Assembly (NCBI GenBank): GCA_036245805.1
Contig: BTRK01000005.1
Location: forward strand, 24,903,474 to 24,967,473
Length of the DNA: 64,000 nt
Source: Pristionchus mayeri
Lineage: Eukaryota; Nematoda; Chromadorea; Rhabditida; Neodiplogasteridae
Reading direction: 5' to 3'
Each line of letters opens with the position of its first letter. Within the stretch, counting starts at the first letter, position 1. Shown here one piece after another: positions 50,339-61,139 of the stretch. The notes under the pieces are model-generated. The model was not told the origin of the DNA. It made no database searches and was given only the letters and a program-made list of their open reading frames with translations. The translations under genes and the position numbers were made by a program.

Positions 50339-50763
50339 GAGTGAATTTGAGGAAAAAAATCAAGTTGCTAAAGGGTGATTTAACAAGTAAAAACTTAATT
50401 GCTTTGCTTCTGATCAAATCGCTCGTGGGGTAAATCATAGGATTTATTAGGATTCATTAACTTTCATTGATCTAATTGTTCCTGGAAATATGATCTTATT
50501 CCTTCCATTGAATTGAGATTTTGCAAAAATTCAGTCAGCTGTATTTCTCCTATCCCGGCCAAAATTGTACCAGCGCTTCGCGTTTGGGGGGGGGGGGGCT
50601 AATCTCAACAACTCACTTTTCCTGTTTTCTTGTTCTTGCTCATTCTAATGATAAGTTCCTTTTCTCTGACCTCTCTCTTCTCCTCATATTCTCTATCCAC
50701 CTCTTCTATAAATCGAATCTGCAATTATGACTCCCTATCGAATAAAAAGGATTAGATTCTAAC

Positions 50764-50856
50764 CTGCTTCTTTGCATCATCCACAGTATCATAATGAGGC
50801 TGTGACTTGAGAAGGTACAATCGGTGTTCCGTCAAACAAGTCAACTCACTCATTAC
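50764..50856 (-). CDS. taf-4: TAF4 exon, histone-fold continuation
   Basis: 31 codons in phase 0, after GTGTTGAG and before GTTAGA. It reads VMSELTCLTEHRLYLLKSQ then PHYDTVDDAKKQ. This continues the TAF4 histone fold from the exon at 59358-59635, which ends AEYRLRK. In TAF4 relatives the fold runs on through a helix ending in HR and a DD-x-(R/K)-Q-L linker. The intron to the upstream exon is 8.5 kb and holds the hAT-type element and two large palindromes. A CCAGTGGGATCC hairpin lies 30 bp upstream of the acceptor. Confidence 0.72.
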
Positions 50857-50884
50857 CTCAACACCGGAGCTTGGGCTTCTCTGG

Positions 50885-50985
50885 TAAAAGTCTCCCAGTG
50901 GGATCCCAGTGGATTTCCCAGTGGGGAGTCCGCATGATCTCACTGGGAAATCCACTGGGATCCCACGGGGATACTCACTATCACT
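50885..50985. repeat. short hairpin repeat
   Basis: CCAGTGGGATCCCAGTGGAT and its complement around TCCGCATGATC. Related to 8570-8695. Confidence 0.6.
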
Positions 50986-51685
50986 GTCATCCCACTGTGA
51001 TTATTTCGGCATAGCCATGGTGTGGATACCTACAGCATCCTAACCTCTAGTGTGGGATAGTACCCACACAGGGGGCTGTGCACTGTGAGGATCGCAGAAT
51101 GACCGCCATCCCTCACGGTGAACTTTCAAAACGCGTACGGTCACTTTGCGGAACCTGCTCACGGGTTGTGTAATCACGTGGGCTCGAAAAAATTCGCGCC
51201 AGTCAAGAAATTTTTGGAGAGAAGGAAAGAATTAGGAATTTAGAGCTAATTTAGGCTACTACTTCAAGAATTGTATTGTGAGGGTTTTCCAGACGAGACC
51301 AGGTAAACTCGAAAATAGAGCCAGAGCCGGATAATATCCAGACAAGCGTTGTGAATTTAAATCCGGATCTGGCTTTCAAGTGTGGGGCCGGCAAATATAG
51401 CCGCCATTTTGTGTGGTGCGGGAGCACCGTATGGCTCCCCGGGAAATAAATTAGTGAAAATTCAAACAAAGAATGCGATCCCGACTTTTTGTACAGTGCT
51501 CACATGGGATTGACCGGAAGACACATATCCCGATCGCCTTCTACTTTCGGTGGTGCATAGGGACCCCGAAGAGAGTATCAAAACCGTTTTGCAAACTTGC
51601 TCAATGGACCTAGTAATTAAGATAATTAACATTTTCTGATTTCGCTTTCACTTATCGACTCATTTCTGACGCGACTAAATCAACC

Positions 51686-51757
51686 GGCTCGGTGGTCGAG
51701 TGGTAGTGAGATGAGCCAATAACCCAGAGGTCAATAGTTCGAGTCCGCACCCATGCC
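51686..51757 (+). other. tRNA-like module (72 nt), left arm
   Basis: TGGTCGAGTGG fits the A-box consensus and AGTTCGAGTCC the B box. The length is 72 nt. The acceptor ends (GGCTCGG and CCATGCC) pair only partly here. The partner at 55933-56004 pairs perfectly. Confidence 0.45.
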
Positions 51758-52604
51758 CTCTTTTTTGTTATTTTCATTTTTGACCTTTGGTGTCTCGATG
51801 GTGTTGCTGGTAACGTATGTTCGTGTTTCAATTCAATGGCAATCCAGTAGATATCGTTTTAATTAAAATGTCTCAAAAATTCGTCATGTTGCAAAATTCG
51901 TTTCGAAGAGGATTCTGATCATAGGTGGGCAACGCGCGGCGCGGGGGGACCCTGTTGTAACAGGGTCCCCCCCTTGACGTATCATGGTGAAAATCGATAA
52001 AAGGTCATTGGTAGGTCAAGACTAAGTACCATAACCAATCGATAGTACATTATCGACTGATACCGTATACCACTACCGTAACCCTCAATTATCGTAAACT
52101 AACTTTTTTTCCAAAAAGTCAAATTACCATGACCAATCGATAGTACAGTACCCCCTGATACCGTATACCGCTACCGTAACCCGATTATCGCGAACTGACT
52201 TTTTTCCCAAAATTCTTCCAAAACCTATTCAATTTAGTTCGATAATATTCTATACCGTACCCAAAGTACAGTACACCTTGTTACCGTAATCCGCACCACG
52301 GCGGTCAATCGCCAACTGACTTTTTTTCCAAAATTCTTCCAAAACCTATTCAATTTAGTTCGATAATATTCTGTACCGTACCCAAAGTACAGTACACCTA
52401 GTTACCGTAATCCACACCACGGCGGTCAATCGCCGACTGACTTTTTTCAAAACTTTTTTCATTTTAATTCATTCATGGTCTATACCGTACCCAAACTACA
52501 GTAAACTTTGCTATCGTAATCCACACCATGGCGGTCCATCGCCAACTGACTTTTTTCCTGGAATGATTTTTTAAAATCGGTTCTTTGCTCAATTATGAGC
52601 AACT

Positions 52605-52802
52605 ATGCGAACAATATTTATTTTATTATTTTTCAATGCAATATCATCTCCGAGGGGCTATGATTGCCATTACCGTGGAAACATGATACCGTGTGTTCGG
52701 TACCCGGTAGAGCCTAACCACAGCTTCCGGGAGCACACTCTATTATTCCCCTGTCTTCGTCGCCTGTTTGGTTATGAAGTCACCCTTTTTGACATTTTTT
52801 AA
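52605..52802 (+). CDS. small secreted-type protein in left arm
   Basis: 65 residues. N-terminal MRTIFILLFFNAISSPRG looks like a signal peptide, followed by YDCHYRGNMIPCVRYP with two cysteines and SFREHTLL. The reverse strand of the right arm (54983-54804) encodes a homologue aligned without gaps for the first 47 residues. The start lies well inside the inverted repeat. No known family recognised. The later part (FPCLRRLFGYEV) is unique to this arm. Confidence 0.4.
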   Translation: MRTIFILLFFNAISSPRGYDCHYRGNMIPCVRYPVEPNHSFREHTLLFPCLRRLFGYEVTLFDIF

Positions 52803-53071
52803 ACCCCTTTGCTCAGCCACTGCCGGCTCGTCGTGGACATTACTTTTCTATTGTTTCACAATCGAAAATTTAAAATATTTTCTTCGAAACCCATTCTCTT
52901 TTCTCTTCTCTTTGTTTTGTGTTTTCTGCTATAGACTAAAGCGATTAGTCAACATATCAAGTAGACGAGGACGTTCATGATAACAATAAGAACGAATTGG
53001 TTGGCATTATCTCGCGTTCTCACGCCACTTCTTCATTTTCTCTTTGAACCAACTGATTATTTTTAGGTAAT

Positions 53072-53260
53072 ATGCGCATTCTCTTCGTCATTATACTAGT
53101 TGCAATGGGAGTAGTGAGCGCAGCCGGGCCAATCACCCAAGTGGCTGTCATAGGGGGCATTTACGCTGTGATCGACCTCATCGTGGGATTGTTTACCCAG
53201 TGGTGCTGCTCACCAGCACCAGCAGAATCTCAAGTTCTACCAGTATATGGTATTTCATAA
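53072..53260 (+). CDS. 62-residue membrane or secreted peptide
   Basis: Starts MRILFVIILVAMGVVSAAG, a classic signal sequence or membrane helix, followed by a second hydrophobic run (GGIYAVIDLIVGLF) and a CC pair. A GATTATTTTTAG acceptor-like site lies just before the start. The stop overlaps the start of the next ORF by 14 bases in another frame. Function unknown. Confidence 0.4.
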   Translation: MRILFVIILVAMGVVSAAGPITQVAVIGGIYAVIDLIVGLFTQWCCSPAPAESQVLPVYGIS

Positions 53261-53981
53261 AATATACGGAAACCCTTCACCATCCCTACACTCACTCCGA
53301 TTTCGACTTGACTTCACTAAGGATCCGAATCCAGCGTCAACAACTGTGTCGTTAGCAAAGGACACATTCTTCGACTACTTGCATCCTTTACCTGCTTCTC
53401 GTAGTCGAACGCCCATTCCCGACAAAAACAAGGATGCAGCAGCCTATCAGCGAGAGCAGGAACGACAAGCAGCAGAAGCGCAGGCAGAATTGGACACGAA
53501 CAAGGCTCTCGACTCGACACTGTACAAGAAAGTGTTGAATTCGAAACTAGCACTACTCGACAAATCAACTCGTAAAGCTCTGGGAACCGCCATCATCAAT
53601 CAGATGAAATCAAAAATCCACGACGAGATCCTAGTTCAGGCCGAACTTTTCACTGTTCGGAAACTTCTCTTCGATCGTCCCACTGACGCACAGGAAGAAG
53701 CGAACAACAAAGCTAGCAGAAAGCAACTCATCGAGACGTTCAACATGAATGCAGACTTCGTAGAGTTGGACATCGATGTGTTGCGCAAAGATTTCGATGC
53801 AGAAGTCTCCGAGGAGACGAAGAATGAATTGAGAAGCGCGCAAACGGATATAACCCTCTTCCACACTGCATTGAAGGACAAGGCCTGTTATGGAAAGCAA
53901 CTGGGAATGATGATTGAGAGATCTTATCGATCAGCTCTAGTTCAGTCGAGAGAGGCTACAGCCTTTTCAATCATTTCATGA
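53247..53981 (+). CDS. 244-residue helical protein, unidentified
   Basis: A long uninterrupted frame with a polar, helix-forming middle (AAYQREQERQAAEAQAELDT), then KALGTAIINQMKSKIHDEI and ELDIDVLRKDFDAEVSEE. It ends SREATAFSIIS, overlapping the next ATG by four bases (ATGA). If read through by a one-base shift, the following KRRSRL would make the junction resemble the start of a hAT dimerisation domain (S-x-R-x-FS then K-R-x-R-L). So this may be part of a divergent or frame-broken transposase. No other family recognised. Its base composition is clearly more coding-like than the flanks. Confidence 0.55.
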   Translation: MVFHKIYGNPSPSLHSLRFRLDFTKDPNPASTTVSLAKDTFFDYLHPLPASRSRTPIPDKNKDAAAYQREQERQAAEAQAELDTNKALDSTLYKKVLNSKLALLDKSTRKALGTAIINQMKSKIHDEILVQAELFTVRKLLFDRPTDAQEEANNKASRKQLIETFNMNADFVELDIDVLRKDFDAEVSEETKNELRSAQTDITLFHTALKDKACYGKQLGMMIERSYRSALVQSREATAFSIIS

Positions 53982-54262
53982 GTAAACGCCGCTCTAGACT
54001 CACCATACCCCACGTCGAGGACTTTCTATTCATTCACGTCAATGGGCCAGATCCCGCTTCTTTCGTCCACGGCCCGTACGTCGATGAATGGCTCGCTCTC
54101 AATCATAAACCTACGGAGAAGCTCTTGTCCAGTCAGCAGATGACAGATAATGAGGAGGAGGAAGAGGAAGAGGAAGAGGAGGAGGATGGCAACCACCCCG
54201 TATGGATAAATGCATTGACAAGTGACAAGAAAGTCCCACGCATCACTATATTTGATAAATAA
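53978..54262 (+). CDS. hAT transposase C-terminal-like protein
   Basis: 94 residues. It begins MSKRRSRLTIPHVEDFLFIH then VNGPDPASF and YVDEWL. hAT dimerisation domains end in a similar way, with K-R-x-R-L, a short helix, LF(L/I)-x-x-N and a trailing W. A run of eleven glutamates follows, then WINALTSDKKV. The ATGA overlap with the previous ORF and the hAT-type ends of the element support a shared origin. Shortly after the stop, GTAGTT..TTTCAG could be an intron. Confidence 0.5.
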   Translation: MSKRRSRLTIPHVEDFLFIHVNGPDPASFVHGPYVDEWLALNHKPTEKLLSSQQMTDNEEEEEEEEEEEDGNHPVWINALTSDKKVPRITIFDK

Positions 54263-54803
54263 GGTAGTTTTCTTCAATCCCACAAACAACATTTCCATTT
54301 CAGGCGCACTCTCCGTATTATTTCTTCGCTCAATTTTGTAACTTAATCGTAAATTTTAAAAAAATTGCCTGAAAATGCAATCCATTTCAGATCACCTCCT
54401 ATACAATTATCTCACAGTTGCAGTTCTATTACTATTTCTCAATTCTGGTGGGTTCTGAGATTTTCAATAATTCCAGCAATTTAATATTTTTATAGTTTCC
54501 TTTGCTCATTCATATTAATCGTTTCTCCTCATCCATCTTAATCTTTCAACACACACTTCATTTACTGAGGTGTTTCTATGGTAGGGAAATGATCCGCAAA
54601 AATAACAAAGTTTCTCATTTTCAGAATACGACTCCACCGAGACCACTAAAGAGGCTTCAATCGAACCCATCCATGCTTTTAATCATTATCGTTCATAAAC
54701 ACATCACTCGCTTTTAACACAACTTTCGACTTTGAAATAATGAACATGGAATGAATGTACATGACTACCATTGTAAATAAGCAAAAAGACACTTTTAAAA
54801 AGT

Positions 54804-54983
54804 TCACCACATCTGGCTATGATAGGAAAGTGTATGGGAGGATAATAGAGTGTGCTCTCGAAAACCATTCTTAGACTCCGTTGGAAATCGAACACACGGT
54901 ATCATGTTTCCACGGTAAACGCAATCATAGCCCCTCGGAGATGATATTGCATTGTAAAATAATAAAATAAATATTGCTCGCAT
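54804..54983 (-). CDS. small secreted-type protein in right arm
   Basis: 59 residues on the opposite strand to the left-arm ORF. MRAIFILLFYNAISSPRG, YDCVYRGNMIPCVRFP and GFREHTLL match it. Over the divergent stretch after VR, both arms keep frame with no gaps, and many differences are at third positions (for example CGG/CGA, CCG/CCA, TTC/TTT). The C-terminus (SHTLSYHSQMW) differs. Confidence 0.4.
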   Translation of the reverse strand: MRAIFILLFYNAISSPRGYDCVYRGNMIPCVRFPTESKNGFREHTLLSSHTLSYHSQMW

Positions 54984-55932
54984 AGTTGCTCATAATCGAG
55001 CAAAGAACCGATTTAAAAAAAAAAATCATTCCAGGAAAAAAGTCAGTTGGCGATTGACCGCCGTGGTGTGGATTACGGTAACAAGGTGTACTGTACTTTG
55101 GGTACGGTATGGAATATTATCGAACTAAACTGAATAGGTTTTGGAAGAATTTTGGGAAAAAAGTCAGTTGGCGATTGACCGCCGTGGTGTGGATTACGGT
55201 AACAAGGTGTACTGTACTTTGGGTACGGTATGGAATATTATCGAACTAAACTGAATAGGTTTTGGAAGAATTTTGGAAAAAAAGTCAGTTGGCGATTGAC
55301 CGCCGTGGTGCGGATTACGGTAACAAGGTGTACTGTACTTTGGGTACGGTATAGAATATTATCGAACTAAATTGAATAGGTTTTGGAAGAATTTTGGAAA
55401 AAAAGTCAGTTCGCGATAATCGGGTTACGGTAGCGGTATACGGTATCAGGGGGTACTGTACTATCGATTGGTCATGGTAATTTGACTTTTTGGAAAAAAA
55501 GTTAGTTTGCGATAATTGAGGGTTACGGTAGTGGTATACGGTATCAGTCGATAATGTACTATCGAATGGTTATGGTACTTAGCCTTGACCTACCAATGAC
55601 CTTTTATCGATTTTCACCATGACCCCATACGTCGAGGGGGGGACCCTGTTACAACAGGGTCCCCCCCGCGCCGCGCGTGCCCACCTATGATTCTGATGGT
55701 TGAGTGGTTGAGGGGAAGTTCAAGCAACATGCCAACTTTTCATGGACGGAATCAAATAGGAGAAGCTGACGCAACCATTCAATCAACTTTTTAAATTGAT
55801 TTTTCTTTTTTTGAGACATTTTAATTAAAACAATATATACTGACTGGATTGCCATTCAATTGAAACACGAACATACGTTACCAGCAACACCATCGAGAGA
55901 CCAACGATCAAAAATCACAATAGCAAAAAGAG

Positions 55933-56004
55933 GGCATGGGTGCGGACTCGATCTAGTGACCTCTGGGTTATTGGCTCATCTCACTACCACTCGACCACCA
56001 TGCC
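55933..56004 (-). other. tRNA-like module (72 nt), right arm
   Basis: On the minus strand GGCATGG at the 5' end pairs perfectly with CCATGCC at the 3' end. The A-box-like TGGTCGAGTGG is kept. The B box is ATCGAGTCC. The anticodon and T stems do not fold well, so it is a tRNA-derived relic. Confidence 0.45.
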
Positions 56005-56159
56005 GGTTGGTTTTGTGGCGTCAGAAATGAGTCGATAAGTGATAGCGAAATCAGAAAATGTTAATTATCTTAATTACTAGGTCCATTGAGCAACTTTGCA
56101 AAACGGTTTTGAGAATCTCTTTGGGGTCCCTATGCACCACCAAAAGTAGAAGGCGATCG

Positions 56160-56940
56160 TGCGTTCCCGACACTTCCGGCTTATATTTAAAAAAAAGATT
56201 ATCAGAAACCTCACACATATCGTTTGAAAAATGATCCTCTCGTCAAGGCGCATCTTTCTATCTCAAATTCAGCTTCCGCTGCTCCCTTGTATTAGAGAAA
56301 TAGATTTTTGCCTCATTTGCACAAAATATTTTTTGTTCTTAATATTTCTTCGAAATATGCATCACCAGATTTAATACCTGTACAAATTTCAAGTTAATCG
56401 GCATAGGTCAAATAGGTTTCGCCCGACCATTTTTGCCGACATGCAAATTCCCGTTTGTCGACGTGCTTTTTGGGGTATTTTCGAGAAAAAATTCGCTCGC
56501 GGATTAACTCATAAATTTTTGCCGGCGTGATTTTCCAACTTTTGCCGATATCATAATGTGTAAAATCACGAAGTATTTGACCTATGTTAATCGGTCATTT
56601 GATTTTTGAGGAAACACAAAATCCGACCTACTTGCTGCCCGGCTGCACCGTTTGGTTTGGTACAAAATGAAGTAGACCACAATCATCAGAACTCTCGAAA
56701 ACCCGTTTCCCCAATTTTTCGAAATTTTGTTGTGCCAGACTCTACACAGTGTTTGCTGACTCTTCGGAAACCGGCCTCATATATAATAAAGTAATTTTAA
56801 TGTTTTTGTCAGGGAATAATCAATGTGATTTTAGGTTCAATCACTTCCTCGCATACTAATTTAACCTTTGTGCAAATTTGAAGTCTTTTCATTAATCTAT
56901 TGTTGAGTTATCACGCATATTCTGACAGAATATATGAATT
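56160..56940. other. no gene recognised
   Basis: AT-rich intronic sequence of the TAF4 gene. No repeat boundary or exon that I can support. Confidence 0.35.
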
Positions 56941-56947
56941 TGATAGC

Positions 56948-58219
56948 ATATGGGAACAACAAAATCAAACTGCTCTAATCTTATCGACACAATAACAGTA
57001 GATGTATCCCTGGTCGTAGACTTTTATAATTAAGTGGTGAAGCCGTAAAATCGAAACTACCTTGAAATGAAATGCCGGCTCTCGGCATTTCAAAAGTTCA
57101 AAAAATCATAACATACTTCAAAGTTGAGCTAGAAAGTCGTTCAAAAAAGCAAAATGACCGCCCCGACGAGTTCTTCAATTCTTCTGCTTAGAACTTTTTT
57201 GAAAACTCTATTTGAAATAGAGATAAGTTTGAAAAAGCGAATTGTGGTCTCCAAAAAGTTGTGACCCTGAAAATTTTTTCCACGATTTCCCAATTTTTTT
57301 TTTCAAAAACAGATTCTCCGTGCAATTCTACACCAGAGATATTGATTTCAGAACTTTTCAACTTTTTCCCGGGAGGTTTCAACTTTGGAAACACCGAAAA
57401 CCTGATGTTTTTCGAAAATTCGAAAAGTTCAATGATTTGCCATTTTCATATTGATGGGTCAGGAGTGGTTCTATTGGCTGCAAGTAACATTACTGGGTCT
57501 GGGAAAGTAGCTTTGAGCGAATTAAGCGCTCTTTTTGATGAAAAAAATCATAGCATTTTTTTCAGTTATTTTCGGAGGATGCTCAAAAATCTTGATTTTT
57601 TCTGAATAAAATATTTTCTCTGGAAATGAGTTCAATCTTCTAAAAGTGTGACAACTTCTAAAAGTGTGACAATAGTCAGTCCTAAGCAAATTGGGGTCCA
57701 TTGAAGCGCCGATAAAGCCTGAATATGAAAATTGCAAATCATTGAACTTTTCGAATTTTCGTAAAACAGCAGGTTTTCGGGGTTTCCAACGTTGAAACCT
57801 CCCGGGAAAAAGTTGAAAAGATCTGAAATCAAAATCCCTGGTGTAGAATTGCACGGAAAATCTGTTTTTGAAATAAAAAATTGGGAAATCGTGGAAAAAA
57901 TTTTCAGGGTCACAACTTTTTGGAGACCACAATTCGCTTTTTCAAACTTATCTCTATTTCAAATAGAGTTTTCAAAAAAGTTCTAAGCAGAAGAATTGAA
58001 GAACTCGTCGGGGCGGTCATTTTGTTTTTTTGAACGACTTTCTAGCTCAACTTTGAAGTATGTTATGATTTTTTGAACTTTTGAAATGCCGAGAGCAGGC
58101 TTTTAGGTAGTTTCGATTTTACGGCTTCACCACTTAATTATAAAAGTCTACGACCAGGGATACATCAATTGTTATTATGTCGATAAGATTAGAGTAGTTT
58201 GATTTTCTTGTTCCCATGC
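56948..58219. repeat. 1.27-kb palindrome
   Basis: ATGGGAACAA at the left and TTGTTCCCAT at the right bound arms that include GATGTATCCCTGGTCGTAGA and GAAATTTTTTCCACGATTTC-like blocks mirrored around about 57630. Open frames in each arm are mirror images. Confidence 0.8.
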
Positions 58220-59350
58220 ACCTGCGTTCTCTCAGAACGTCTGTGTTATAAACAATGTTTAAACATGGACATGAATTTATTGAACATGAATGCAGATGCA
58301 GCATACATGCAGCCTGCTTCTACCGGTTGATATGGAGCAAAATGAGGTTCACCATGATCTCGAGAACCCCTTTCATTCACGCTGTTGCGTTTTTCCGCTC
58401 GGCTTTGTGCTGTGAAGGTGTCACATGAAAACGGCGCACCTGCAGTGGGCGCGTGCTTTTTGCCAATTTTGCGAGCGGAGTCTAAATTCTGATCAATCAG
58501 AGCCGACTTAAACGTGTTTAGTTGTTCACTTCTCTCTCCCTACTAATTTAGCCACAAAGCGCACAAGCAACGCACTCCGCTCTCGGTGTCCTAGCGAAAA
58601 GGCCCTCCCACGCCGAATTCCTTTGTGACCATTTCTAAAGCGTCCGACTGAAGGGCCGTGTTTCCGTGTTTCTACAAGTTTTGGAAAATTTGTTCGATTT
58701 TTTAGGTATCCGGTCTCATAAGTGCTAAATCATTTTTAAAATAACGTAGAAATGGCCATCTACACGATTCAAAAAAGGGTGCAACTATAAATACGAAATT
58801 TCATCTGAGTTGGCCAAGGAAAAGCGCAAAACGGTACTTCAGGTCAACAAAGTCATAGGGCCCGGGTCATAGCCATAAATGTAGAACACCATGAGCTAAA
58901 CATTTCATCTGTTGAATGTGAGTCTCAATCTTTTCATTGAAGCGCTCGAGAGAGCCTAGCAAATGGTCAGAAATCGCCTAGAATTCCCCGGCAGCGCGCG
59001 CTCTAACCGTCTGCCTCCTCCCTCTCCCTCTCCTCCATCAAGCGCTCTCTCGCGCACACAATGAAAAGATATCGACTCACTTCCAACAGATGAAATGTTA
59101 ACTCATCAAGGTACCGTAACCTCCACCACCTGCGGCGACCCAACTTGTATTTACTACCGTAACCCAAACAACCGTATTCTGCGTAATGCACGCACACCGC
59201 AAGGTGGAAAATAGTCCGTCAATTGAGTGCTTTTTAACGGAAAACGTCTGCAGTCATACCGTTACAGTAGTTCGGGTTACGGTTGTAGACAAAAAAAAGG
59301 TGGGTCAAATGTGCACATCCTAGTATTAAAAAATATTGTGTGAATAGTGG
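58220..59350. other. no gene recognised
   Basis: TAF4 intron or flank with TACCGTAACC repeats near 59110-59280 and a CTCTCTCGCGCAC stretch near 59040. Confidence 0.35.
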
Positions 59351-59357
59351 TGCATAC

Positions 59358-59635
59358 CTTCCTAAGTCGATATTCGGCTGCATCTGAGATGAGACAGAGG
59401 ACATCCTCATCCACATAACACACATTCGTGATCCTCCTCGTGATCTTTCTCATTATCTCTACTGGCTTGATCATCGCCCATTTAATGGGAGTCTCCATCA
59501 ATAATCTCCCCCCCATTCCTTCATCTGAATTCCATGGAGTGAGAGTAGAAGCTGGACCACGAACAGCAGCAGGTATCAACAAGGGCGGAGTTTGGATGGA
59601 TGAGGGCGGCACACAACTCCCCCTCGAACAGCCAT
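59358..59635 (-). CDS. taf-4: TAF4 exon with start of histone fold
   Basis: 278 nt after ATTGTCAG, two bases then 92 codons, ending at GTATGC in phase 0. A proline/serine-rich linker (CVPPSSIQTPPLLIP) leads to EIMRKITRRI then CYVDEDVLCLISDAAEYRLRK. This matches the first part of the TAF4 histone fold, where a short helix is followed by V-x-x-DV-x-x-(L/Y)-IS-A-x-x-RL. The fold continues in 50764-50856 with matching phase. Upstream exons lie beyond and are not identified. Confidence 0.72.
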
Positions 59636-59920
59636 CTGACAATACGTGACCTTATTCGACGGACCGGGTCACTTTGCTCCGACCGGAGCAAACTGACCCC
59701 CAAAGTACCAATTTGCATACTTCATTTTGGAGCTCCCTACACCGGGTCGGCTGCAGGCCCACTTTGAAAGCGATTTTAGCGATTCTAGTGATAGGTAGAC
59801 AAAAATACTCCTCTGAGTGACCCCCACTCATTTTTCGAGCTCTATCGATCCATCTAAACCATTTTTCATAAAAGTCAATTGTAACGGTGCTACCCAAGCA
59901 ACGTTTTGGCCCTTAGAAAA

Positions 59921-60158
59921 GGGGACCCAAGCAACGTTTTGGCCCTTAGAAAAGGGTTAGTTGATTTGAAGATATTTTTCAACATAAAATAAAAAGAAAG
60001 ACCAGTCTTGGTTGCGGGCGCCGAATGGATCGGTGTGAGGGACAATGATCTCTTCATTTTCAATGATCTCTCGTATATTGCGCGCGATGAGAGATGAAAT
60101 GAAGTTACTTCAAATCAACTAAACCTTTTCTAAGGGCCAAAACGTTGCTTGGGTCCCC
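59921..60158. mobile_element. 238-bp MITE
   Basis: GGGGACCCAAGCAACGTTTT at the left, its complement at the right, about 47-bp repeats ending at TTGATTTGAAG. The first 38 bp are duplicated just outside (59892-59920). Confidence 0.75.
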
Positions 60159-60159
60159 C

Positions 60160-61085
60160 TCTTTTTATAACCGCAAATACCTTATTCGAAAGAGCTCGAC
60201 GCGGGCTATCACATATCCCAAAATCTATGGAATCTTTTCCTACACTTTTGACTTAACCTACCTCAACTGTAACTCAGTTCTAAAGAACATTCATGACTTC
60301 TAGTTTTGATAGAAAAAAAAATAACCAGGGCTCCTCATAATTAAATTTCACTCAAAACCGCTCTAGAAACGAGATATACGCTGTTAAAGTTAGGGTCTCA
60401 GGTAGGGTACTCGACGTAGTGACCTTAAGAATGATCACAGAGCAAAATGACTTCAGGTGGTGTTAGAGCATACCTAGGGGTGACTAAAAATGATGAGAAA
60501 TTTTTTGCCATTACCACTCCCAGATCGATTCTTTCGTGACAGGCGTGATATTGCCAAGATGTTTTCTAAGCGCTTGCTTTCTGTGCACAATTGTGAAGTT
60601 TCTGGCTAATCCGAACCACATGAACTTTCTGTGTGGAGACCTATAACTAAACCTAGTCAAACCTGAATAGCTCCAGGAAACGAAACCTAAATATAACTTA
60701 AATCAAAAGAATCAATAGCCTAAATAGAACCTAAATAGCGCCAAGCCAAAAATAAAGCGACCTCCAGTTAAGGGGTAAGCCCATATCCCCCAATCTGACC
60801 CCCTGGGACTAAACTGAGGGGGGGGGGACCACCACATCCTCACGGAAGCGTGAGCAGGGCCGGTAACAACGCCCCTGAGAGAAGGGAGTAGGGCTCATTC
60901 GTAAACGTGATTATGTCTAGACGCGCCGGGATAGAGAGAGGCGAGGAAATGCGCCGCACGCCCCGCCTAATTGCGGTGTCTCACTCTCTAGCTTTCTCTC
61001 CATTTTGTATATTATCGCCGGTCAGAGACTAGAGCCTGGCACCTTTCTGTGCATATCGTCCACCTAAGCCGGCTTATTGCCTAAG
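60160..61085. other. no gene recognised
   Basis: Contains one end of the TCACGCC family (about 60520-60546) and a poly-G run near 60819. No exon supported. Confidence 0.35.
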
Positions 61086-61089
61086 CGGT

Positions 61090-61139
61090 AAGCAACGATC
61101 GGGTCTCCCCGCGAAGCGGGGAGACCCTATCGTTGCTTA
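61090..61139. repeat. strong 50-nt hairpin
   Basis: AAGCAACGATCGGGTCTCCCCGC-type arm and its complement around GAA, with 12 perfect pairs at the tip (GGGTCTCCCCGC) and more below. Confidence 0.7.

Larger units (their letters stand above)
51920..55689. mobile_element. hAT-type element with long arms and coding cargo (3.77 kb)
   Basis: Ends CATAGGTGGGCA and TGCCCACCTATG. ATTCTGAT stands directly outside both (51912-51919, 55690-55697), a perfect 8-bp duplication as for hAT elements. The arms are about 0.85 kb and contain a GGGACCCTGTTGTAACAGGG hairpin. They also hold two or three tandem units of about 125 bp (TACCGTACCCAAAGTACAGT) and related sequence shared with the MITE at 4816-5563. The interior carries three overlapping plus-strand ORFs, and each arm encodes a small secreted-type protein. 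No full-length hAT transposase is visible. Confidence 0.88.
51532..56158. mobile_element. outer fold-back split by the hAT-type element
   Basis: CGATCGCCTTCTACTTTCGG at the left is mirrored at the right end. Arms about 51532-51890 and 55815-56158 pair closely, including the tRNA-like modules. The hAT-type element inserted between the arms, duplicating ATTCTGAT. Confidence 0.75.

Noticed and set aside
53072..54262. Overlapping ORFs as an integrated virus
   Set aside because: The hAT-type ends, the 8-bp duplication and the hAT-like tail of the last ORF favour a DNA transposon. No viral hallmark motif was seen.
57188..57986. Repeated open frames on both strands
   Set aside because: Same reason: arms of the palindrome at 56948-58219.
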